This document shows, one piece after another, positions 1 through 7,205 of a DNA stretch of 19,185 nt (positions are counted from its first letter, which is position 1; each line of letters opens with the position of its first letter). Position numbers and translations under genes: made by a program. The DNA is from an uncultured Dokdonella sp. GTDB taxonomy: Bacteria > Pseudomonadota > Gammaproteobacteria > Xanthomonadales > Rhodanobacteraceae. The notes below the pieces were generated by a model. The model was not told the origin of the DNA. It did not search any database and was given only the letters and a program-made list of their open reading frames with translations. The DNA lies in the NCBI GenBank assembly GCA_934526015.1, contig CAKSZY010000032.1:1-19185 (forward strand), given 5' to 3'.

Positions 1-232
1 GCACAGCTGCAACGTCGATCCCGCCCCACCTCCCACGGCCCCTCATCCGGTGCTGCCGCACCACCTTCTCCCCGCTGACGCGGGGCGAAGGGAAGGCAGG
101 CGTCGTCGCAAGAATGCAAGGCTGCACGCTGGTGAAAGCGATTGCTTTCCCTTCGCCCCGTGAAACGGGGAGGAAGGTCGAAGCCGCCGTCGGGCGGCTG
201 AGGGGCAGCCGCGGATGAGGGGCGCTTTCCGG
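1..232. repeat. Dispersed mosaic intergenic repeat, copy A
   Basis: A structured non-coding repeat that fills the start of the window and may begin before it. It opens with a C-rich block, carries CCCCTCATCCG at 39-49 and the inverted match CGGATGAGGGG at 212-222, and holds smaller hairpins such as CCCCGC/GCGGGG near 71-84 and CCCCG/CGGGG near 156-170. Its centre has a core beginning TCGCAAGAATGCAAG at 106. Positions 24-93 match 18983-19052 with a single mismatch, so this copy and the one at the window's far end are close relatives in the same orientation. The terminal inverted repeats without a coding gene resemble a MITE or a large palindromic intergenic unit. Short open frames inside it are not believable genes. 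The left boundary is uncertain. Confidence 0.85.
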
Positions 233-320
233 TTTGCGGTTGCATCGGAGGGCTGCCGGTGATGGCACATCCAGCGCGGTGGGCATCGAGTGTCGGCGGG
301 TCTTCGCGTAGGCTTCGCGG

Positions 321-971
321 ATGACGAGTCCGCATGCGATTGCGCGCCATTTCCTGCCGAGCCGGTACCACTACTGGTACGCGCGCAGCAAGCTCGCGAC
401 GGATCCGGTCTACGCCGGCGTCGGCGCGGTGCTCGAAGGCAGCCATGCGCCGTTGCTCGATCTCGGTTGCGGACTCGGCCTGCTTGCGCACACGCTGCGC
501 GCGCGCGGCTTCACGCCCGACTATGCGGGGGTGGATGTCGATGCCCGCAAGGTCGCGGCGGCACGTGCGGCGGCGGAAGCCGGCGCACTCACGGGGGTGC
601 GCTTCGACACCCTCGACCTCGCCCGCGGTTTCCCCGACCACTTCGGCAGCGTCTGCCTGCTCGACGTGCTGCAGTTCGTGCCGCCGCCGGTGCAGGTGCG
701 CATCCTCGACGACGCGGCGGCGCGCCTCGCGCCGGATGCGCTGCTGGTGATCCGCAGCGGACTCGAGCGCGACGGCTGGCGCCTGCGCGTCACCCGTGCA
801 GTCGACCGTTGGTCCGAATGGCTCGGCTGGATGCACGGCGATCCCCCGCGCTATCCGCGGCGCGTCGAGCTGGAAGCGCAGTTCGAGCGACTCGGACTGG
901 AGGCACGCTTCGAGTCGCTGCGCGGCCGCACGCCGTTCGAGAACTGGCTGATCACCGTCCGGCGCAGCTGA
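321..971 (+). CDS. Class I SAM-dependent methyltransferase
   Basis: A 216-residue protein with a Rossmann-type methyltransferase fold. Motif I reads LLDLGCGLGLLAHTL at about residues 46-60, and an acidic 'GVDVDARKV' stretch follows as the S-adenosylmethionine ribose-binding strand. 'DTLDLARGFP' and 'SVCLLDVLQFVPP' fit motifs II and III. The N-terminal 'RYHYWYARSKLATDP' and C-terminal 'PFENWLI' are distinctive; from memory similar proteins accompany aryl polyene (xanthomonadin-type) ketosynthase genes, so the substrate may be a polyene or lipid-like acid, but nothing within the window supports that pathway. The start is the first ATG in frame that keeps the conserved N-terminus. Shine-Dalgarno support is weak (AGG about 8 bases upstream). 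It stands alone, convergent with the next gene. The methyltransferase call is firm, the substrate is unknown. Confidence 0.85.
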   Translation: MTSPHAIARHFLPSRYHYWYARSKLATDPVYAGVGAVLEGSHAPLLDLGCGLGLLAHTLRARGFTPDYAGVDVDARKVAAARAAAEAGALTGVRFDTLDLARGFPDHFGSVCLLDVLQFVPPPVQVRILDDAAARLAPDALLVIRSGLERDGWRLRVTRAVDRWSEWLGWMHGDPPRYPRRVELEAQFERLGLEARFESLRGRTPFENWLITVRRS

Positions 972-977
972 ATCGCA

Positions 978-996
978 CCCTCGACAATGCCGAGGG
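978..996. terminator. Terminator-like hairpin after the methyltransferase
   Basis: CCCTCG (978-983) pairs with CGAGGG (991-996) over a 7-base loop, 7 bases past the methyltransferase stop. There is no T-run, so factor-independent termination is uncertain. Confidence 0.4.
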
Positions 997-1049
997 ACGC
1001 ATCCGCGTGCGCCTGAGCCTGCCGGTCAAAACCGAGTGATGCGGCATGT

Positions 1050-1064
1050 CCGGCCGCAGGCCGG
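1050..1064. terminator. GC-rich hairpin between convergent genes
   Basis: CCGGCC and GGCCGG form a perfect 6-bp stem around GCA, 17 bases beyond the stop of the minus-strand TMEM175-like gene. It lies between two convergent genes and could serve both. It has no T-run. Confidence 0.4.
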
Positions 1065-1081
1065 CGCGATCGCTCGCGTGC

Positions 1082-1813
1082 TCAGCCTGCGGATTCGCGT
1101 GCACTCAGGCGGTGGGAGTACCCGCGCAGCAGCGGACCCTGCAGGCCGAGCAGCGACCAGACCATGCCGCCGAACCCGTGCGTCCATGGATGACCGTCGA
1201 TCGCCGGCACGTACGCGGCGAGCAGGATCGAGACCAGCGCCACCGCCGGCACGAACCACCACGACAGTGCATGCAGGCGGTTGGCGACGCGCTCCGCGGC
1301 GTCCAGGTCGAGCAGGTCGCGGCGACGCCAGGCATGTTCGGTCAACAGGGCCAGCACCGCGCCCATCGAGCCGAGGGCGAGGCCGAACACGACGAAGACG
1401 AAGCGCAGGTCGTCATTCGATTCGAGGGTGAAGCCGCCGACGAGGAAGCCGCCGCTGATCCACTGCAGGAAACTCGCGTACATCGCCTTGAGCGGATAGA
1501 CGAACACCAGCACGAGGAAGATCAGCAGCAGGCTCAGCAGCACCGACGGCAGGTCGTCGAGGCCGTAGCGGCGCGTGTGGCTGGCATGGCCGTACCAGAT
1601 CCAGGCGATCATGGCGAAGCTGACGGCAAACGCCGGAATGCCCTTCAGCGCCAGCACGAGTTCGGCGCGCGAGGCCGGGATCGCGTCGATCGAGATCACC
1701 AGCAGGGTCACCGCGAAGGCGAAGGCGGCATCGACGAAGGCCTCGATGCGGGTGACCTCGCCGCCGCGCTTGCGGAAGCCGTCGGGCATGCGCGCTTGCG
1801 GATCCTGCTTCAT
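1082..1813 (-). CDS. TMEM175 (DUF1211) family membrane protein, putative K+ channel
   Basis: A 243-residue integral membrane protein. Near its N-terminus it has R22 followed by F26-V27-D28 and 'AFAFAVTLLVISI', which matches the RxxxFSD...TLL signature of the TMEM175/DUF1211 family; the central Ser is replaced by Val here. Several long hydrophobic segments follow (around residues 25-45, 55-75, 85-110, 140-160, 185-205 and near the C-terminus), separated by basic linkers. Family members studied in bacteria and lysosomes conduct potassium ions. I place the start at the ATG ending at 1813 because GGAG lies 7 bases upstream. A TTG further upstream (1846) would overlap the previous stop and has no better signal. 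It follows the AEC carrier gene by 29 bases and is probably cotranscribed with it. The family call is fairly firm, the ion specificity is inferred. Confidence 0.8.
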   Translation of the reverse strand: MKQDPQARMPDGFRKRGGEVTRIEAFVDAAFAFAVTLLVISIDAIPASRAELVLALKGIPAFAVSFAMIAWIWYGHASHTRRYGLDDLPSVLLSLLLIFLVLVFVYPLKAMYASFLQWISGGFLVGGFTLESNDDLRFVFVVFGLALGSMGAVLALLTEHAWRRRDLLDLDAAERVANRLHALSWWFVPAVALVSILLAAYVPAIDGHPWTHGFGGMVWSLLGLQGPLLRGYSHRLSARESAG

Positions 1814-1842
1814 GGCCGTGCTCCGGTGGCTGACGAGGACAT

Positions 1843-2757
1843 TCAAGCGCTGCCGAGCGCGAGATGCCAGAGCGGCAGCGTCAGCATCGACAGCACGATG
1901 CCATAGCCGATCATCGCCGCGGCGAGCTCAGGGGCCAGCCCGGCCATCGACAGCAGTGCACCGGCGGTGATCATCGACGGCATCGCCGTCTCGTAGACCG
2001 CAGCCAGGCGCATCTCGCCGCTGATGCCGAACAGCAGGCACAGGCCGAGCGCGAGCAGCGGCATCAGCACGAGCTTGGCGGCCAGGCCGATGCCGAGCGG
2101 CAGCAGGTGCTGGCGCGGCAATCGCAGTTGCAGCTGCATGCCGAGGGCGAGCACGACCAGCGGCAACAGCATGCCGGCGACCATCCGCAGCGAGGCGCCG
2201 ACCGCCGCCGGCGGTTCGGCCGGCATCAGGGTCAGGGCGAAGACGAGGGTGAGGAACGGCGGGAACGACAGCACGCGGCGCGCGATCGTCCATGGCGTCG
2301 GCTTCTTCGTGCCGGCGAACACGGCGAGGATGACGAGCCCCCAGGTGCACAGGAGGACGAAGGTGCCGAGCTGGTCGTAGACCACGGCATAGCCGAGTGC
2401 GCCCGATCCGGCCAGCACCGGCACCAGCGCGTAGCCGATGAACGAGGTGTTGCCGAGTGGAACCTGCAGCAGCAGGCAGGCGGTCGCGCCGCGATCGAAG
2501 CGCAGGGCTCGCGCCAGCGGCCAGATCAGCACGATCGTGGCCAGCAGGATCAGGTAGGGAATGGCGACCAGGCCGAGCAGTTCCGCCTTGAACGTCATCG
2601 CCGGCACATGCAGCAGGATCGAGGCCGGCAGGCAGACGTACAAGGCGACGAGGTTCAGCGTGTCGGGCGCGTTCTCCGGCACCCAGCCGCGCCAGCGCAG
2701 CAGCCGTCCGACCGCCAGCAGGGTGAGGATGAAGGCGAAGGTCGAAGTGACGGACAT
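1843..2757 (-). CDS. AEC (auxin efflux carrier) family transporter
   Basis: A 304-residue, very hydrophobic protein of about ten membrane spans, the usual length for the AEC/BART-superfamily carriers. Recognisable family landmarks are 'NLVALYVCLPASILLHV' near residues 35-51, 'LLLQVPLGNTSFIGYALV' near 95-112 with its conserved GNTSF, and 'ETAMPSMITAGALLS' near 250-265. Bacterial relatives export or exchange small carboxylates such as malate or malonate, but many are uncharacterised, and no substrate can be read here. The chosen ATG gives the standard short periplasmic N-terminus; its ribosome site is weak. It leads a likely two-gene unit with the TMEM175-like gene and is separated from the upstream cytochrome gene by a 115-base gap holding a GC-rich hairpin. 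Confidence 0.88.
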   Translation of the reverse strand: MSVTSTFAFILTLLAVGRLLRWRGWVPENAPDTLNLVALYVCLPASILLHVPAMTFKAELLGLVAIPYLILLATIVLIWPLARALRFDRGATACLLLQVPLGNTSFIGYALVPVLAGSGALGYAVVYDQLGTFVLLCTWGLVILAVFAGTKKPTPWTIARRVLSFPPFLTLVFALTLMPAEPPAAVGASLRMVAGMLLPLVVLALGMQLQLRLPRQHLLPLGIGLAAKLVLMPLLALGLCLLFGISGEMRLAAVYETAMPSMITAGALLSMAGLAPELAAAMIGYGIVLSMLTLPLWHLALGSA

Positions 2758-2826
2758 CGGCGATCTTGAGGCGAGGGATCAAGAAGTGGCACCGACCGGC
2801 CTCACGGCAAGCGTGCCGGCACCGCT

Positions 2827-2856
2827 GCCGGGCGGCGCGGCGTGCGCGCGCCCGGC
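2827..2856. terminator. GC-rich hairpin after cytochrome b561 gene
   Basis: GCCGGGCG (2827-2834) pairs perfectly with CGCCCGGC (2849-2856). It sits 17 bases past the minus-strand stop of the cytochrome b561 gene and before the AEC gene. No T-run follows, so termination is plausible but not certain. Confidence 0.45.
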
Positions 2857-2872
2857 CGGATGGCGCTGCAAC

Positions 2873-3403
2873 TCAGAGCATGCGGCGCAGCACGTCGTCC
2901 TTGCGGATGAAATGGTGCACGAGGGCCATGCCGCCGTGGCCGACCAGCATCAGCAGCAGCAGCCAGGCGACCGGTGAATGCAGGCTGCCGCCGAGTTCGG
3001 CCAGCCATTCGATCTTCTCGCCACGCGCGATCAGTTCGACGCCGAAGGCATTGAGACCGTAGCCGTTGCCGACGAGGATCGCGATGCCGGTCAACGGCAT
3101 CAGCACGAGCGCGACGTAGAGGGCGAAATGCCCGGCCCTGGCCAGGAAGGCGACCAGCGGCGGCGGCGGCGCCAGCGGCCGGTTGTTGCGCTGCTTCACC
3201 GCCCACAGGATGCGCAGGACCACCAGCAGCAGGATCAGGGTGCCGATCGAGACATGCCACGGCACGAGGGTCTGGCCGACCCAGTGCTCGCCGTCATCGA
3301 TGCGGTCGAAGAACTTGAGCGCCTGCCAGGCCACCAGCAGGGCCATGCCCCAGTGGAACACGCGCGAGACGGTGCCGTAGCGTTGCCGGGTATCGGGACT
3401 CAT
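2873..3403 (-). CDS. Cytochrome b561 (CybB-type, di-haem membrane protein)
   Basis: A 176-residue inner-membrane protein with four hydrophobic helices, the usual size of bacterial cytochrome b561 (E. coli CybB/YodB type). Candidate haem-ligand histidines are H17 in 'RVFHWGMALL' on helix 1, H49 in 'PWHVSIGT' on helix 2, and the pair H142 and H156 on the last helix, whose 14-residue spacing matches the family. CybB-type proteins move electrons between quinone and an acceptor such as superoxide. The start is the ATG with AGGAG 7 bases upstream; the open frame runs further upstream but that part is noise. It follows the aldo/keto reductase by 164 bases with two strong hairpins in between, so it may have its own promoter. 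The family call is firm. Confidence 0.9.
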   Translation of the reverse strand: MSPDTRQRYGTVSRVFHWGMALLVAWQALKFFDRIDDGEHWVGQTLVPWHVSIGTLILLLVVLRILWAVKQRNNRPLAPPPPLVAFLARAGHFALYVALVLMPLTGIAILVGNGYGLNAFGVELIARGEKIEWLAELGGSLHSPVAWLLLLMLVGHGGMALVHHFIRKDDVLRRML

Positions 3404-3444
3404 CGGGCACTCCTGTGCTGGCTGGTGTGCTGGCTGGGCGATCA

Positions 3445-3471
3445 CCGCGACCGGCACGGGGCCGGTCGCGG
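3445..3471. other. Strong hairpin upstream of cytochrome b561 gene
   Basis: CCGCGACCGGC (3445-3455) pairs perfectly over 11 bp with GCCGGTCGCGG (3461-3471) around a 5-base loop. It lies about 42 bases upstream of the cytochrome b561 start and would be in its 5' leader if transcription reads through. It could be a terminator without a T-run, an attenuator or a processing site. Confidence 0.5.
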
Positions 3472-3532
3472 CAGGTGGGCGGACGATGGAAGCAACGCGG
3501 CAACCATACCTGCCGCCGCATCGCCGCGGGAG

Positions 3533-3559
3533 TCCCGCCCGAAGCAAGGCCGGGCGGGA
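3533..3559. terminator. Terminator-like hairpin after aldo/keto reductase gene
   Basis: TCCCGCCCG (3533-3541) and CGGGCGGGA (3551-3559) form a perfect 9-bp stem with a 9-base loop, starting 8 bases past the minus-strand stop of the aldo/keto reductase. There is no T-run. It probably marks the 3' end of the dioxygenase-SDR-AKR transcript or reduces read-through. Confidence 0.5.
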
Positions 3560-3567
3560 TCGTCCGC

Positions 3568-4506
3568 TCAGCCGCTGGCGGCATCGAGTTCGGCAATGGC
3601 CGCGGCCGGCAGCGACAGCGTCGCCGCGGCGAGGATGTCGTCGAGCTGTTCGAGGCGCGTGGCACTGGCGATCGGCGCGGTCAGGGCCGGACGCGACAGC
3701 AGCCAGGCCAGCGCGACCTGCGCCGGCGTCGCCTTCACGTTGTCGGCAACCGTGCGCAGCACGTCGAGCAGCTTCAATCCGCGATCGTCGAAATAGCCCT
3801 TGAGGAAGCCCTCGCGCGCGGTGCCGGCCAGATCGTCCACGCTGCGGTACTTGCCGGTGAGGAAGCCGCTGGCCAGCGAGAAGTAGCTGACCACGCCGAG
3901 GCCGTGCTCCTTGGCGACGCCGGCCAGTTCCGCCTCGAAGCTGCGGTCGTACAGGTTGTAGGCCGGCTGGATGACTTCGTAGCGCGGCAGGTGGTTGTCC
4001 TTCGATACCTTGAGGGCCTCGCGCAGGCGCGCGGCGCCGTGGTTGGAGGCGCCGAGCGTGCGCACCTTGCCGGCCTCGACCAGCCGGCCGAACGCGCCGA
4101 GGGTCTCGGTGAGCGGCGTGTCGGCATCGTCGAGATGGGCGAAGTAGACGTCGATGTGATCGGTGCGCAGGCGCTTGAGCGAATCGTCGACCGCGGCGGC
4201 GATGTTGCCGGCGGTCAGACCCTTGCGCGATTCCCACATGCCGACCTTGGTCATCAGCACGATGTCGTCGCGACGGCCGCGCTTGGCGAGCCAGTTGCCG
4301 ATCACGGTTTCCGACTCGCCGCCGACGAGGCCGGGGCCCCAGGACGAATAGACGTCGGCGGTGTCGATGGCGTTGAAGCCGCGCTCGACGAAACGGTCGA
4401 GCAGGCGGAACGAGGTGGCCTCGTCGGCGGTCCAGCCGAACACGTTGCCGCCGAAGACGAGGGGTGCGATGTCGGGGCCGTTGAGGCCGAGTTTGCGCTT
4501 CTGCAT
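3568..4506 (-). CDS. Aldo/keto reductase
   Basis: A 312-residue cytosolic NADPH-dependent oxidoreductase with a TIM-barrel fold. The catalytic tetrad is visible: D48 and Y53 in 'AIDTADVYSSWG', K87 in 'LMTKVG' and H124 in 'VYFAHLDD'. 'GASNH' near residue 152 and 'QPAYNLYDR' near 180 are the usual strand motifs, and the 'SYFSLASGFLTGKY' block resembles the YajO/Tas-like AKR branch. The likely reaction is reduction of an aldehyde or ketone to an alcohol; the substrate cannot be read. The start ATG has AGGAG 11 bases upstream. It follows the SDR gene by 27 bases on the same strand, and the dioxygenase lies before that, so the three are probably one operon for carbonyl or aromatic-product metabolism. 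Confidence 0.92.
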   Translation of the reverse strand: MQKRKLGLNGPDIAPLVFGGNVFGWTADEATSFRLLDRFVERGFNAIDTADVYSSWGPGLVGGESETVIGNWLAKRGRRDDIVLMTKVGMWESRKGLTAGNIAAAVDDSLKRLRTDHIDVYFAHLDDADTPLTETLGAFGRLVEAGKVRTLGASNHGAARLREALKVSKDNHLPRYEVIQPAYNLYDRSFEAELAGVAKEHGLGVVSYFSLASGFLTGKYRSVDDLAGTAREGFLKGYFDDRGLKLLDVLRTVADNVKATPAQVALAWLLSRPALTAPIASATRLEQLDDILAAATLSLPAAAIAELDAASG

Positions 4507-4533
4507 GGTGAGGTTCTCCTGGAACGGATGGGG

Positions 4534-5328
4534 TCAGGCAATCGTTTCGACCGTGCCGCCGTCGACGCGCAGCGCCGATCCGGTGGTGGCACTGGCCTGC
4601 GGCGACGCCGCGTAGACGCTGAGGTTGGCGACCTCCTCCGGTTCGGCGAAATGGCCGAGCAGGTTCGACGGACGGTTCTCGGCGAGGAACAGGCCTTCCA
4701 TCTCGAGCACGGTCACGCCGCGTTCGGCGGCCAGGTCGGCCATCATCCGCACCGAACCGGCGGTGCGGGTCGGGCCCGGCAGGATCGTGTTGACGGTGAC
4801 GCCGGTGCCGGCGAGCACCTTGGCGAGGCCGCGCGAGAGGCCTTGCAGGGCGGCCTTGCTGACGCCGTAGTGGACCATCTCGGTCGGGATGTTGAGTGCC
4901 GACTCGCTCGACACGAACTGGATGCGGCCCCAGCCGCGTTCGCGCATGCCGAGCGCGTAATGGCGCGCCAGGCGCACGCCGCTCATCACGTTGACCTGCC
5001 AGAACTCCTCCCACAGCGCGTCGTCGATGTCGAAGAACGCGCGGGCACCGTAGATGCCGATGTTGTTGACGAAGATGTCGGCGTGCGGACGCGCGGCGAC
5101 GAGCGCGGCACAGCCGGCGGCAGTGCCGACGTCGGCGACCACGCCATCGGCATCGTCGCGGCCGGTGGCCTTGCCGATTGCGGCCACGGCGGCGTCGACG
5201 CGTGCCTGCGTGCGGCCGACCACGCTGACCGCGGCGCCGGCCGCGGCCAGGCCGGTGGCGATGGCGAGGCCGATGCCGCCGGTGGAACCGGTGACGATGG
5301 CGCGCTTGCCGGAAAGATCGATCTTCAT
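4534..5328 (-). CDS. Short-chain dehydrogenase/reductase (SDR), classical type
   Basis: A 264-residue classical SDR. The dinucleotide-binding motif is TGSTGGIG at residues 13-20, then N88-N89-I-G (a variant of NNAG), N113, S141 and the catalytic pair Y154 and K158 in 'YGVSK'. R39 after the second strand suggests NADP(H) preference. The C-terminal 'ALRVDGGTVETI' is the usual cofactor-domain ending. The exact reaction (oxidising or reducing an alcohol/ketone) is not readable. I chose the ATG ending at 5328 because GGGAGAA lies just upstream and the Rossmann strand begins 8 residues later; the longer open frame adds an arginine-rich stretch that is not family-like. Dioxygenase upstream (32-base gap) and aldo/keto reductase downstream (27-base gap) point to one operon. 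Confidence 0.92.
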   Translation of the reverse strand: MKIDLSGKRAIVTGSTGGIGLAIATGLAAAGAAVSVVGRTQARVDAAVAAIGKATGRDDADGVVADVGTAAGCAALVAARPHADIFVNNIGIYGARAFFDIDDALWEEFWQVNVMSGVRLARHYALGMRERGWGRIQFVSSESALNIPTEMVHYGVSKAALQGLSRGLAKVLAGTGVTVNTILPGPTRTAGSVRMMADLAAERGVTVLEMEGLFLAENRPSNLLGHFAEPEEVANLSVYAASPQASATTGSALRVDGGTVETIA

Positions 5329-5360
5329 GGTGGTTCTCCCGGGACGGGCTGCGGCGCGGA

Positions 5361-6209
5361 TCAGCCGAAGCGGAATGCGGAAAGGGTGGTTTTCATGACG
5401 ACCTGCGAGTAGTCCTTGCGGCCTGCGGAATCCGCGCCGGCGCCGGCGGCGACCAGCAGCGGCAGCAGGTGCTCCTCGGCGCGCGGCGGATGGCAGTCGC
5501 GCGCATGCGGTGCGGAGGTCCACGCCGACAGCAGGGCCTCGCGCTGCGCCGGCGCGCTTTCGATCGCGGCGGTCAGCCAGGCGTCGAACTGCGCCGAGAC
5601 CGGGGTGTAGCGCGGATCGCCATAGCCGCGCATGTTGTGGAAGCTCATGCCGCTGCCGACGATCAGCACGCCCTCGTCACGCAGCGCGGACAACGCGCGG
5701 CCGGCGGCGAGGTGCGCGGCCGGGTCCATGTCGTGGCGCAGGGAAAGCTGGATCACTGGCAACTCCGCCTTCGGGAACATCAGCTTGAGCGGAATGAAGA
5801 CGCCGTGGTCGTAGCCGCGCTGCGCGTCGACTCCGGCCGCCACCCCGCCCTTGGCGAGCATCGCCGCGATGCGATCGGCCAGCGCCGGATCGCCGGGCGC
5901 CGGATAGGTCAGCTCGTAGGTATGCGCAGGGAAACCGCTGTAGTCGTAGATCAGCGACGGCCGCGCATGGCCGGTCACGCGGAAGACCGGCTCCAGCCAG
6001 TGGCCGGACACCAGCACGATCGCGCGCGGAGTTTCCGGCAGCGTTGCCGCGACGCCCTTCAGATAGGCGGCCATGCGCTCCCAGGTGTCGGCCGGGTTCC
6101 AGTCCATGAAGAAGCAGGGACCGGCGCCATGCGGAACGAACAGGACCGGCATGCGCGCAGGCCCTGCGGCGGAGCCGGAACGAGGATCGGGTGCGGGAGT
6201 CGTGTTCAT
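5361..6209 (-). CDS. DODA-type extradiol ring-opening dioxygenase
   Basis: A 282-residue member of the class III extradiol dioxygenase (LigB/DODA) superfamily, which cleaves catechol-type rings with a metal bound by histidines. Candidate ligand or active-site histidines are H27 in 'VPHGAGP', H70 in 'VSGHWLEP', H191 in 'GSGMSFHNM' and H247 in 'EEHLLPLL'. Other family landmarks are 'YDYSGFPAHTYELTYPAPG' near residues 88-106 and 'DHGVFIPLKLMFP' near 134-146. The start is the ATG ending at 6209; a GGAGGT is 13 bases upstream, and an in-frame ATG four codons earlier is too near that site. The first 19 residues may be a linker, with M20 beginning the core. It heads the likely operon with SDR and AKR. 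Substrate unknown; a second, different DODA protein lies at 11814-12665. Confidence 0.88.
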   Translation of the reverse strand: MNTTPAPDPRSGSAAGPARMPVLFVPHGAGPCFFMDWNPADTWERMAAYLKGVAATLPETPRAIVLVSGHWLEPVFRVTGHARPSLIYDYSGFPAHTYELTYPAPGDPALADRIAAMLAKGGVAAGVDAQRGYDHGVFIPLKLMFPKAELPVIQLSLRHDMDPAAHLAAGRALSALRDEGVLIVGSGMSFHNMRGYGDPRYTPVSAQFDAWLTAAIESAPAQREALLSAWTSAPHARDCHPPRAEEHLLPLLVAAGAGADSAGRKDYSQVVMKTTLSAFRFG

Positions 6210-6322
6210 GGCGCACAGCATGACCTCCATCCCTGCGCACGAGAACACGGCAAGATGCACCAACACTTCATACCATGGGTATCAGATCAACCACCAAACG
6301 CGCAGAAGCCATTCCACCGGCG

Positions 6323-6455
6323 CCCGCTGCGCGGGGGAGGCTCGCGTGATCGCAAGAATGTGACGCTACAATCTGGAAAAGGCACATGCCTGTCCCTTCT
6401 CCCCGTGGCGACGGGGAGAAGGTGCGGCGGCAGCCGCGGATGAGGGGCGCTTTCA
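6323..6455. repeat. Dispersed mosaic repeat, partial copy B1 (right part)
   Basis: A truncated copy of the repeat at the window's start. It lacks the CCCCTCATCCG left end but keeps a diverged core from 6350, the hairpin CCTTCTCCCCG/CGGGGAGAAGG at 6395-6422, and the right end with CGGATGAGGGG then GCGCTTTC at 6437-6455. Together with the next copy it fills most of the 564-base gap between the dioxygenase and the glycosylase gene. Confidence 0.8.
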
Positions 6456-6466
6456 AGCTTCTTCTT

Positions 6467-6506
6467 TTGCAACAGCCGATGAAGTCGCGCATGCGCGCTG
6501 TTGCAA
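6467..6506. repeat. Inverted repeat joining the two partial repeats
   Basis: TTGCAACAGC (6467-6476) and GCTGTTGCAA (6497-6506) are perfect 10-bp inverted arms. The 20 bases between them contain the palindrome GCGCATGCGC (6487-6496). The right arm runs straight into the left end of copy B2, so the arms may be the outermost ends of two neighbouring repeat units. Confidence 0.65.
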
Positions 6507-6720
6507 CGCCGATCGCACCCCACCTCCCACGGCCCCTCATCCGCGGCTGCCGCACCACCTTCTTCCCGCTGCGCAGGGCGAAGGGAGGCTCGCGTGATCG
6601 CAAGCATGCAAGCTGCATTTCAGTGAAAGCGCATGCTGGTCCCTTCGCCCCGCTGCGCGGGGCGAAGGGAAGGCTGGCGCTGTCGCAAACATGCAAGGCC
6701 GCACTCTGGTGAAAACGGAT
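6507..6720. repeat. Dispersed mosaic repeat, partial copy B2 (left part, double core)
   Basis: Starts with the C-rich block and CCCCTCATCCG (6533-6543) followed by CGGCTGCCGCACCACC, as in the other copies. It then has two successive cores, from 6598 and from 6683, separated by the hairpin CCCTTCGCCCCGC/GCGGGGCGAAGGG at about 6641-6669. The CGGATGAGGGG right end is missing; sequence turns unique after about 6720, some 50 bases before the next gene. Confidence 0.8.
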
Positions 6721-6773
6721 TCGATTCGCGACTACGATCCGGTCTTCTGCAACAGCCTGCGGACCTGACCGCC

Positions 6774-7205
6774 ATGCGCATCTGGTCGCTGCATCCGCTT
6801 TACCTCGATCCGGCCGGTCTCGTCGCGCTGTGGCGCGAGGCCCTGCTGGCCAAGGCGGTGCTCGAAGGCAAGACGCGCGGCTATCGCCATCATCCCCAGC
6901 TCGAACGCTTCCGTCGGCACGCGCAGCCGGTGGCGGCGATCAACGCCTATCTCGCCGCCGTGCACGAGGAAGCCAGCGTGCGCGGGTACCGCTTCGATGC
7001 CGCGAAGATCGGTCCGTACGCAGCCGTTGCCACGATCGCGGTCGGCAGCGGCCAGCTCGACCACGAATGGGAACACCTGCGACGCAAGCTGGCGCTGCGC
7101 AGTCCGGCGCTGCTCGAACGCTGGGCGGACCTGCGCCGGCCGGCCTGTCATCGCCTGTTCCGGCGCGTGCGCGGGCCGGTGGCGGAGTGGGAACGATCCG
7201 CCTGA
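6774..7205 (+). CDS. Pyrimidine dimer DNA glycosylase/endonuclease V family homologue
   Basis: A 143-residue, basic, mostly helical protein resembling the bacterial Pyr_excise group named after T4 endonuclease V (DenV). 'MRIWSLHPLYLDPAGLVALW' at the N-terminus and 'EGKTRGYRHHPQLERF' near residues 31-46 are the family hallmarks. T4 DenV uses the amine of Thr2 as nucleophile and Glu23 for lyase activity. Here E22 in 'LWREAL' fits Glu23, but residue 2 is Arg, so the T4 mechanism cannot simply be assumed. Damage repair is therefore a family-based guess. The start is the ATG that gives the conserved N-terminus; there is no strong Shine-Dalgarno. The gene begins about 55 bases after the repeat block and is followed by a LysR gene on the same strand. 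Confidence 0.78.
   Translation: MRIWSLHPLYLDPAGLVALWREALLAKAVLEGKTRGYRHHPQLERFRRHAQPVAAINAYLAAVHEEASVRGYRFDAAKIGPYAAVATIAVGSGQLDHEWEHLRRKLALRSPALLERWADLRRPACHRLFRRVRGPVAEWERSA

Noticed and set aside
43..270. Minus-strand open frame of 75 codons at the window start
   Set aside because: It lies within the dispersed repeat and its Arg/Pro/Ser-rich translation follows the repeat hairpins, as do similar frames in the other copies. Not a gene.
3415..5412. 665-codon plus-strand open frame opposite the SDR and aldo/keto reductase genes
   Set aside because: Antisense shadow; both real genes on the minus strand have full catalytic motifs and ribosome sites.
6268..6696. Minus-strand open frame of 142 codons (and an overlapping one of 106) in the repeat block
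   Set aside because: Made of two truncated repeat copies; the peptide repeats itself with them and has no ribosome site or domain.
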